From contig NC_090446.1 of the NCBI RefSeq assembly GCF_031143425.1, forward strand, positions 659,143,717-659,207,716: 64,000 nt of DNA, read 5' to 3'. The DNA is from Pleurodeles waltl. Lineage: Eukaryota > Chordata > Amphibia > Caudata > Salamandridae. The notes under the pieces were generated by a model. The model did no database searches, was not told where the DNA came from, and saw only the letters and a list, made by a program, of their open reading frames with translations. The first letter of the stretch is position 1, and the number at the start of each line of letters is the position of its first letter. Shown in pieces: positions 56,144 through 64,000 of the stretch. Position numbers and translations under genes: made by a program.

Positions 56144-57690
56144 TCAGGAGAGTCTTATTTCCTGGCGGGGTATTGGCAATAGTCTCTGGCTTCTGCCTGG
56201 ATCGCAGAGACCGTTTGCGGGGTGGTAGGGTGGAGTTCTGGTGGCCTGTGGTTCCTGTGGCGGGGCCTCCTGTCCACTAGCGGCAGCAGAGGTGGAAGGC
56301 TGTTCATCGGTTTGGCTAATGTCAGGGGCCCGGTGGTGTGCCACTGCTTCCCTCATGGTGTTGGCCATGTCTGCCAGCACCCCTGCAATGGAGACCAGGG
56401 TGGTGTTGATGTCCCTCAAGTCCTCCCTGATCCCCAGGTACTGTCCCTCCAGCAGCCACATGTTCTCCTGCAACTTGTGCAGTATCTGACCCATCGTCTC
56501 CTGGGAATGTTGGTATGCTCCCAGGATCACGGTGAGTGCCTCCTGGAGAGTCGGTTCCCTGGGCCTGTCCTCCCCCTGTCGCACAGCAGTCCTCCCAGCT
56601 TCCCTGTTGTCATGTGCCTCTGTCCCCTGAACTGTGTGCCCACTGCCACTGACCCCAGGTCCCTGATCGTCCTGTGTTTGTGGGGTGGCATGGGGTCCCT
56701 GTAGTGGTGGACACACTGCTGATTGGCGTGTCCTGGGGAAAGAGGTACGGGCCTGTTGGGTGGGTACTGTGCTGGTGTTTCCTGAGGGGAGAGGCTCTGT
56801 GGTGGTATGGGACTGTGCCTGGGTTACCGACTGTCCGGAGATCCCTGATGGGCCACGTTGGTCATCCAGATCCAGGCGTCCAGAGCTGCTGTCATCACTG
56901 TGGGCCTCTTCTGGGGGGTAGACTGGAAGTTGCTGGGATCTCCTCTCCGGTGACGTTGGGTGGGGGACCTGTGCGGATGTAAATGCAGTGGTATTGTTTC
57001 TGTGTGTGTCATCTTGTGCATAGGTGTGTTGCCCTGTATGTTGTTATTGCCCTGGCAGATTTGCCTTCTGTGAGTAGTGAGTTTGTGGGCTAGGTGATTC
57101 TCTCTATTGTGCATGCTTTAGTGATGGGTGTCCATGAAGGTCTGTGAGGGGTGTTCATGCATTGGTGTTGCATGCAGAGCTTGCTATTGGGATGAGTGGG
57201 TTGTGATGGTGGGGTATGTGGGAGGTGGTGAAGTGATGGGAGTGAGGGTAAGTGTGGGGGTTTGTGATGGCATGCAGGTAGGGGGGTGATAGTAATAGAG
57301 ATTTGACTTACCAGAGTCCAGTATTCCTCCTACACCTGCCAGGCCCTCAGGATGCATGATTGCCAAGACTTGCTCCTCCCATGTTGTTAGTTGTGAGGGA
57401 GGAGGTGGGGGTCCACCGCCAGTCCTCTGTACAGCTATTTGGTATCTTGCTGCTGTGGAACGTTCCTTCCCCCGTAGGTCGTTCCACCTCTTCCTGATGT
57501 CATCCCTTGTTCTTGGGTGCTGTCCCACGGCATTTGCCCTGTCCACGATTCTCTGCTAGAGCTCCATCTTGCTAGCAATGGACGTCTGCTACACCTGTGA
57601 TCCGAATAGCTGTGGCTCTACCCAGAAGATTTCCTCCACCATGACCCCTAGCTCCTCCTTAGAGAACCTGTGGTGTTGTTGCAGGCCATG
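56144..57690 (-). pseudogene. Harbinger Myb/SANT-like gene B, two exons, decayed
   Basis: Exon 1 runs from about 57,690 to 57,312 and ends at G|GTAAGT. It encodes R-F-S-K-E-E-L, W-V-E-P-Q-L-F-G, then R-T-R-D-D-I-R-K-R-W-N-D-L-R-G-K, the third helix of a Myb/SANT-like DNA-binding fold as in Harbinger partner proteins, and a Pro-rich linker. Two in-frame TAGs interrupt it (57,589-57,591 and 57,556-57,558). Exon 2 (about 56,950-56,144) encodes a linker and an amphipathic region (I-L-G-A-Y-Q-H-S-Q, I-T-T-L-V-S-type heptads around 56,400) that could oligomerise. It differs from gene A in both SANT sequence and linker, so it is not a simple duplicate. Confidence 0.72.
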
Positions 57691-58253
57691 GGTGTGGGTG
57701 AGGGTGTGTGGGATGTTGTGTTGGGGTGTGTGATGTAGGGTGCATGGATGGTGTATAGGTGATGGTGGTGTGTGTCTGTGGTCTTGTCTATGGTCTTCTT
57801 ATCTCTCTTGTGGCACTTGTTTGTATTGGTAAAGGGTTGTGGGTAATGTGGGTGGGTGTTTATAGTGGTGTGTGTGTGTGGGTGTGACGTGTGTATGTGT
57901 GTCAGGTGTGTGTAGTTTGAATTGTCCAATGTGGTGTAGTTTTGTTAGGTTGTGTGTATTTTGAGCGCAGCAGTATGTACCGCCAATGGTTTAGCACCAT
58001 TGAATGTCCGCCATGGTGATTCGTGGGTCATAATGCTGTGGGCGTAGTTCTGTTGGCGTAATGGTGTGGGTTTTGCTACCGCCAGTTTATCACTGACCTT
58101 TGGGCTGGCGGACTTGTCTGTGTGGCTGTATAATGACAGATTGGTATGTGTGGGTCATAATATGGGTGGCGGTAATACGCTGCAGCGGCGGTATGTTGGC
58201 GGCAGTCAGCATGGCGGTAAGCGGTACTTACCGCCAATGTCATAATGAGGGCC
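57691..58253. repeat. Right subterminal region of the 8.35 kb Harbinger
   Basis: A GT-rich stretch (57,690-57,960) is followed by about ten ACCGCCA/GGCGGT words and three GTCATAAT words (58,026, 58,146 and 58,239, approximately), the last of which is the terminus itself. Clustered copies of a terminal word are typical of transposase or partner-protein binding sites. Confidence 0.6.
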
Positions 58254-58256
58254 ATA

Positions 58257-58948
58257 ATGGTTTAATGAGCTGTGCGTAGTCTGGAATGTATGTTCTGCCA
58301 AAACTTAAAAAGACCAATAAAGACTGCAGCTTTTTGGTGGTGTTTGGTAGTTGTAATTGTGTACATTTTTCCAAAAAAAGGAACCCAAGGCTCCTGCCTT
58401 CATCTGATAATTCGTATCCCAAAAACAGGACACTAACAAAGGTTATTTTTGGTTTTTTTTTAGTTAAATTTGTAGCTAAATTTGGCAAATCCTACAACAA
58501 TACTGGCTACTCGTCTTATATGTTGCATGAGCTCGTCGTCCGTAAGGTAGATATCATCCACGTATGATAATGCCTCTGGGTCAATGTCATGTGAAAAAGA
58601 TGTAACATGACCTGAGAACAGTCCTGAGCTGTTCTTGTACCCTTGTGGGAGTCGGCAGAATTTTCTGAGAGCCTAAAGCGCTGAAACAAGTTCCTACTTC
58701 AAGGTGCTATATTTTGGCAGAAGTACCCATTGGAAATATCCAGATATTCAGGGTATTTGTTGCACACTATATTGTTCAGAAGTGCTGTGCTGTGCTGTGT
58801 TTTGTATAGCAAATGTGCGTGTGTGACTGTTTAAATGTCTGTAGTCCAAGACTATTTTATATGAATGGTAGGGCTTAGCGACAGGGAACAACGGATTGTT
58901 CATTGTTGAGACACAAGGTTCAATTACGCCCTGGTGCTCCAATTGTTG
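58257..58948 (-). pseudogene. pol: Reverse transcriptase part of pol, older provirus
   Basis: Resumes after the transposon with FGRTYIPDYAQ (about 58,300), FLGYELSDEG (about 58,410), the region of the YVDD motif (about 58,555-58,570, read as Y-V-D-D-I-Y in the minus strand) and NNPLFPVAKP-HSYKIV-DYRHLNSH near 58,900-58,820. It ends abruptly near 58,948, where unrelated repeat DNA takes over; protease, gag, PBS and LTRs of this copy are absent from the window. Confidence 0.85.
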
Positions 58949-60480
58949 GGCTGGGCTTATCATAAATAAAGGGCAGGGGGAGCACTGCCCCTCTCCCCAT
59001 GCCTCCTTGGGTTGGAGGATCCCATCCTTGAGGGCCAGGGCCGGGTGCCCCAGTGCCCACCGGGGGCAACCAAAAGCCACTAGTTGTGAGCCGCGGGGGC
59101 CCAGAGCCCCCATGGCCCCAGTCAGCTCACCACACAGTGCAAGAGCTAACATCATTCCTGCCCTGGAGGGATTAGCTTTCTTTGCATGCCCCCTCCAGGT
59201 GGGAGCAATATCTGTTTTCCTGCCTGCAGTGGTGCTGGCAGTGAAGCAGAAGACTGCTCCCACCTGGTGGGAGCATCTAAATCTCCCTCCGGCATAGAGT
59301 AGACATACCATCCTTATTTGCACTGCTGCAGCACCGGGAGGCATCTTTGCTCCATCCCGGTGGGAGAGCAAACATATATTTCCCTGCCCGCTCTGGGGTA
59401 AGTAGGGAAACTACTAGGTGGGCTCACCAGGGCACTGTCCATGAGCTGTCCCTGGGATGGAGTCTTAATGGCCCAGGAAGTGGGGCCACGCTGCCACCTC
59501 TCCTTTCTAACAAAAGCCAGGCGCTTGGCTCCCCGGGTCTTTGAAGGCTCAAAGAGGGTGCCACATGGCCCCCTCCTCTTCATTTAAGTATTGGCCAAGA
59601 GAGATAGGTCCCTCAGGCCTCTTAGAGGCTTGGGGAGGGCATGTGTCCCTTCCCCTTTATAAACATGTTGGTCTAGGAGGATGGGGTACACCAGCCCTTT
59701 TTAGACTCAGGTACAGGGCCCATTTATTTTTTGGTAGGAAAGTTAGACACAGATACAGCCCAAATTTCTCAACAGAATTACACCTAATTTGGCATAAAGT
59801 ATGATCTTAGCCCAGAAAGCATGCTTTTAGTGATTTGGTAGAATTCACTTGTATTGCTTTTGAGAAATCAAGGTTAAAAAATATAGATATTTCACAACCT
59901 GGAGGATCCACGAAGCTGACAGATCTTGAGAAGAGATCTGATTGGCTTCCACCACATCCCAAATGATGAGGTGGCAGCCATCTTAGGACTTTGGGACTCA
60001 GTCCTCTGTCCTGAGAAAATGCAAAGATATGGTGGCAGGATAGGGATACCTTTGCACCATATGCCTGATGAAGGGGGTGACTAGAGGGACCCCATGGAGA
60101 CAAAAACATAGTTTTTTTAAAATAAATGTTTCCAATCACTATCAAAGAATCTATGGAAAATAAACGATGACACAGCTGTTGTAACCCCGCCTCCATGCCA
60201 GGTGGGCTAGGAACTGGGGGGGGGGGGGTAACAAACTGTATTTAGTAGGGAAGGAGGTGTGCCCCCATCCCTGTGTCTCCTTGAAGCCCAGAGCATCCCA
60301 TCCCCTGGGGATGATTCATTTCATAAGGAGAGGGGGCATGCAGGCCCCTATCCCAAAGCTTCTTTGAGGCCCTGGGGACCCTATCCTCTGGAACCGTATT
60401 TCCAATTAAATGGATGGTTGCATGCAGCACCCCTCCCTGTGTCTGTGGAAGGCCCTGGGGACTATGTTGCCTAAGCTGTG
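58949..60480. repeat. Mosaic of GC-rich unclassified repeats
   Basis: Contains inverted segments (GGTGGGAGCA/TGCTCCCACC near 59,200-59,270), the CAGAAAGC-TGCTTTTAGTGATTTGGT motif shared with 7.45 kb (59,812-59,840), and CCCATCCCCTGGGGATG at about 60,296. No transposase, RT or host gene is recognisable; open frames of up to 207 codons span the boundary with the provirus or result from GC content. Confidence 0.5.
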
Positions 60481-61560
60481 TTTTGACTTAAGGGGAAGGG
60501 GTATGCAGCCCTCTCACAGAGCCATTTTTTAGATCCTGATACCCCATCCCCTGGGTCTGGATCCATTGCCATGTCTTGGTAACCTCAACACCCAAGACAC
60601 AGTAGATTCCCTGCCCTGGACCAGAAAGTCTAATGTGCTCCCTTAGTGGGGTAGGAGAAAGCTGCTTTTGCCAGGTGGGGCGCAAAAGTTTGTCCCTAAC
60701 CAAAACTTAGAATTGCCCCGCCCAGTGTGAGCAAAAGAAAAGCTGCTCCTGCGGGGAGGGAGAAATGTCAGATGTGAGATGAGTTTTAGCAGGGGAGCTG
60801 GTCTGGCTGGTGGGGCCTTGGGTGACCCCTATACTCCCAACCTTAAATATGATGTGGCATACCCTGAATGGGCACCAAGGCACGACAGAAGTAAATAGTA
60901 TGCTGGCTTCTGAGTGGTCTCATGGAATGCAGCATATTTATGGGAGCTGGCATCTGTGGATGACCCAGGTGGGACAGGGACACCCACAGAAAGTTTAATA
61001 AGGAGAAAAGTGAAAAACAAATGAGCAGCCAGTGCCGCTCATTTATTATTTACTGCTCCTAGCATGGAATGCTCCATAATGTCCTAGGAATTGTTTGAAC
61101 AATATATTTTCTTTCTGGTGGTGCCGCCAGATGAGGCGGGGGCTCCCCCAAACATTTTTTTAATATTGCTGGGGACTGTAGGAAGTGCAGCAGCCCCCAG
61201 CAACAATAAATAGCAATAAGTCTCCTGGATCATAAAAACCATGGCCCAAGGAGAGCTTACCATATTTTTTTTAAAGTACTCCAAGCTGAGGCTGCATACT
61301 CTTCAGCCGGAGTGCAGGGCTCTCTACAGGTTGGATCTATGATTTTACATTGTGCCTTGAAAAATGTTAAAAGACATACTCAAAGACTTTATTCAAAATA
61401 TTTTATGACAATCACTTTTATTGAGCATTGCACTGTGTGAATTTATGAATTATACATTTAATTATAGATATTGGTGCCATTTTGACAAAATCAGTATGTC
61501 TGCCTTTCTTAAAATGACACCATTTATATTGCTATAGATAGTTAGCCGTGTGTGCCAGCA
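60481..61560. other. Unassigned, probably more of the same repeat mosaic
   Basis: Text such as CATCCCCTGGGTCTGGATCC recalls the preceding repeats until about 60,720; beyond that nothing is recognisable. Confidence 0.4.
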
Positions 61561-61569
61561 ACCTGTGGC

Positions 61570-61979
61570 CACTCCCTGCACCCAACTTTCCACAGAGTAG
61601 GTATGAAGGCCCTGCATCCATTTCCCCACTGACCACGGCCGAAGTAACTATGACTCATGTCCTCACTATGAACTGCTAACTACCTCTCATATTACATCAC
61701 TCATGACATGTTTGATGACATCATTTATAACATGATTGCAACACCTGAAATGACGTAATTGATGACACAACTGTGCATGGTGACAGTGCCACTTATAGCT
61801 ACTTTAGGACATCACTTACAGTTCGTTGACATAACCATATATGGTGAACTTCAGTGGTTTTGTTTGTTCAAAATGTTGTTTTTTTTAACTGACATTTTCA
61901 CCTAGTTTAAGAACTCTTTAACTTTAGTTTTTTCAGTAAATGCACATACACACAGATGCCCACAATATCTATCTATGTA

Positions 61980-62016
<37 letters not shown>

Positions 62017-62230
62017 CCATTGCAAACAAAGGTTACAAGGATGTTATCATTAGGAAATACAATTAAAAAACCCTTAGAAATTCACTAAAAAAAACAAAGG
62101 TTACAGGGACATTATAGTTAGGTTCAGATTTTGCACACACAAAATCCACAGAAATTCACCAATCATAGTGAGACTTATCGCAAGAAACTATAACTTGTGC
62201 CCTAGGATAACTATAACTCTCACCCCATTG
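61570..62230 (+). repeat. AACAAAGG/TGACATCA repeat copy with CT microsatellite
   Basis: Shares ATTACATCACTCATGACAT, ATGACGT and GATGACAxCA words (61,690-61,780), ACTTTAGTTTTTTCAGTxAAT, and AACAAAGGTTACAGGGAC-ATTATAGTTAGG (62,090-62,125) with the palindrome at 9.2-9.65 kb and the copy at 42.2 kb. A (CT)n run lies at about 61,984-62,011 between its two AACAAAGG blocks, where the other copies have AT/CA runs. Confidence 0.65.
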
Positions 62231-63150
62231 GGCACCTTTTTCTCATCAATAATTTTACTTCAAAAATTGCGGTGATATTAAATAGTTATTTTATAGGAGA
62301 TTTCATCAGTGATGTAATATGTGGGATAATTATCAGTGCATGGAGATGCAAACCCATGGCAAAAATGTTATTTAAAAACCCAAGAGTTGTTTCCCAAGTT
62401 TGTTTTTTAATCTGCCCCTTGGTGGGCCAGGTCAGAAGGGTGTATGAATTAAAATAATTAGGAGAAGTGAGCATATGGGCCCGCTCCTGAGGTTGATTTT
62501 GGCCCCAAGGACCCCATGCCCTAGGGCCCAGCCAAGATGAAAAATGTATTTCGGCCCTGGAGGGTCCCTCCAGGCCCACATGGTCAGGGGTTCCTAGCCC
62601 ACCCCTTTCTATATTTTTTTTTATTTTTTCTTGAGTCACAACTGAGTCTGAATCCCATAATGGCTGCCAACACTTCTTGGTTGACGTTTGGCAGCACATC
62701 AGATCGCACCATGAGATCTGACGGACCTGCAGACCCTCTGTGCCCCTAGATATCTATATTTCTTTTTACTTTAACCACTCCAAAACTACTGAACAAATTC
62801 ACAACAAATTACAAAAATGTCTCTTTCTAGACCAGGATCTACCTTCCTGCTAAATCTGGTGTAATTCCGTCCAGTGGTTCGGCTGTAATCATGTCTAAAA
62901 TTCATATGGGAAATTGTAGGGGGAGTGCATTATGGAACCCCCTTTTTCTCGGCCCGTGCTCGATGAATCATCCTGAAACTTTCCAGACAGCAGCTCAAGT
63001 GACTAGTAAACTAGTTTTGAAAATTTTGTGAAAATTTGTCAAACTGCACCAGTTATTCACAAAACAAAAAACACTTTACCCTGCCTCCATAATTTTCTTT
63101 TTTTTAATGTCAAACATTGTTCATTAGATTTTCATATATAAAAAAAAGTT
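62231..63150. repeat. GC-rich unclassified repeat, third copy
   Basis: 62,480-62,620 resembles 6.08-6.2 kb (GGCCCCAAGGACCCCATGCCC, CCCTCCAGGCCCACATGG), and 62,760-63,110 resembles 5.76-6.06 kb (CTTCCTGCTAAATCTGGTGTAAT, CCCCCTTTTTCTCGGCCCGTGC). No ORF is conserved. Confidence 0.5.
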
Positions 63151-63559
63151 TGTAAAATGACAAGGGGTCGAAAAAAAGGAAAGTAACATGCACACAAACA
63201 AAAATCATAAGAGCATAAATATACAACAGTGTGTTGCATAATACTCTTTAAAAGAAACCTTCAGCCAAATGTACAGGAGAAACAAAAGAAAAGAAGAAGA
63301 GGAGCAAGGAATGCTATGAGAGAGAGGGGGGAGAAAGGAGAGATAAGAAAATAGAATATAGGGAAAGGCAGAGAAGGGAGAAAGGAGAGAAGACTTTTAA
63401 ATTTAAGGTAGTTATTGAATAGGTGAGCGAAGTAGTACTAAGAGGAAGTAGAAAAGAGAGGGAAAAGAATGAAAAGATGTTGTATGACATAGAAAACTGT
63501 AGGAATATTCAGATCTGTATTGAATTTAGGGTGAATATATAATTCCAGAGTCTCTGGCA
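63151..63559. other. Purine-rich stretch
   Basis: A/G-rich DNA (GAGAGAGGGGGGAGAAAGGAG around 63,317-63,340). No gene recognised. Confidence 0.5.
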
Positions 63560-64000
63560 AATTTTATGTTTTTTTTGTTCTAGATTCAGTTTTCAGGAAG
63601 GTGTTTGGGAGTTGTTCGCACTTCCAATAAGTTGTGGTCAAACCCACCATGAGTGAACAGATAGGTGAACGAGCTCTTTCCGTTCCGAAAGTATAGATTA
63701 AGACCAAATGTTACTAGAAGGAACTCTTCTTTACCAGCAGTGGGGGATTTCAGACGGGAAAGCCCCTAGGGTAATTGAAGGAAGGTCAGGTGACCATTTT
63801 GTTTTTAAGATTTGTGAGATGGCTGCACTGACGTCTTTCCAGATTTTCTTAGGACCCCACACTGTGATAGCATATGCTTAAAACCGAGTTCATTTTTTTT
63901 AGCAGGGGTCAAGTGGGTTATATGTACGCTCAGTCTGCTTTGAGCAAGGGATGGTGCAATCTTGTTTTTCGTTAATTTCATTTAGTTAGATATCTAGTCT
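63560..64000 (-). pseudogene. L1-like LINE, ORF2 C-terminal fragment running off the right edge
   Basis: On the minus strand, with frameshifts, a W-K-D-V-S-A-A-I-S-Q-I-L-K block (about 63,840-63,800) and a W-S-P-D-L-P-S-I-T-L-G stretch follow a Cys-containing segment near the window edge. This is the order at the end of L1 ORF2 proteins (Cys motif, FW-V-IS-IL, then a hydrophobic tail). Decayed and truncated. Confidence 0.45.

Larger units (their letters stand above)
49903..58256. mobile_element. 8.35 kb PIF/Harbinger transposon inserted in the older pol
   Basis: The body is 49,906-58,253 with ATA flanks (49,903-49,905 and 58,254-58,256). Termini GGCCCTCATTA are exact inverted repeats over 11 bp and continue imperfectly through a (A/G)CGGT word. 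Both subterminal regions, about 49,930-50,150 and 57,970-58,240, are dense in GGCGGT/ACCGCC. The content is a DDE_Tnp_4-type transposase on the plus strand (54,574-55,674), a Myb/SANT-like gene upstream in divergent orientation (51,960-54,104, minus) and a second one convergent with the transposase (56,144-57,690, minus). All three are damaged, so the element is no longer autonomous. Vertebrate Harbingers usually carry one transposase and one Myb-like partner; here there are two partners. Confidence 0.88.

Noticed and set aside
58748..59371. 207-codon minus-strand frame
   Set aside because: Chimera of an RT remnant and unrelated GC-rich repeat across the proviral breakpoint.

Overview
The window looks like intergenic or intronic DNA from a very large, transposon-dense vertebrate genome, most likely a salamander and probably a newt. 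The grounds are: no confidently recognised host gene in 64 kb; a foamy-like endogenous retrovirus (foamy-like elements have been described from newts); abundant PIF/Harbinger DNA transposons carrying GGCGGT-type motifs (Harbinger expansion is reported for Pleurodeles); CR1/L2- and L1-type LINE scraps; a tRNA-derived SINE; satellites; and many foldback repeats. The species call is inference.

Region 1 (1-16.4 kb) is mostly unassigned AT-rich sequence. It holds a 170 bp palindromic MITE (3038), a 143 bp tandem duplication (3738), a 1.15 kb GAGTG-type satellite (4.3-5.5 kb), an unclassified GC-rich repeat with a minisatellite (6-8.2 kb), a hammerhead-ribozyme-like fold (8618), AT/CA microsatellites, a 469 bp near-perfect palindrome (9183), a LINE 3' fragment (10.3 kb), a diverged LTR related to the provirus described next (12.55 kb), and a 260 bp palindromic element (15.05 kb).

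Region 2 (16,459-27,460) is an 11.0 kb minus-strand provirus of foamy-virus type. It has 1.1 kb LTRs that differ at about 17 positions plus one indel, a 4 bp AGCT target duplication, a PBS, a PPT, an intact gag without zinc knuckles, a separately initiated pol broken by two frameshifts, an env broken by one in-frame TGA and one frameshift, and an intact 162-codon ORF overlapping the env end. That last ORF sits where foamy viruses carry the transactivator and has an acidic C terminus.

Region 3 (27.5-44 kb) contains LINE, SINE and non-autonomous Harbinger pieces, a second hammerhead-like motif, two oppositely oriented LTR-like sequences of another family (35.0-36.1 and 37.9-38.9 kb), an L1 fragment, copies of two further interspersed repeat families, and two weak candidate exons.

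Region 4 (44.1-58.95 kb) is an older, decayed relative of the provirus (transactivator-like ORF, env, integrase, RNase H, part of RT; minus strand). Two Harbinger-type elements have inserted into it, each flanked by an ATA duplication: a 562 bp element made almost entirely of consecutive hairpins (48,118-48,679), and an 8.35 kb element (49,906-58,253) with a DDE transposase gene on the plus strand flanked by two Myb/SANT-like genes on the minus strand, all three decayed. In this layered history the older copy also serves as an unbroken comparator for one lesion in the younger provirus.

Region 5 (58.95-64 kb) is repeat mosaic: unclassified GC-rich repeats, another TGACATCA-containing repeat with a CT microsatellite, and an L1-like fragment running off the right edge. 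All identifications rest on reading motifs and translated frames; no alignment or database search was run, and divergence values are by-eye counts.
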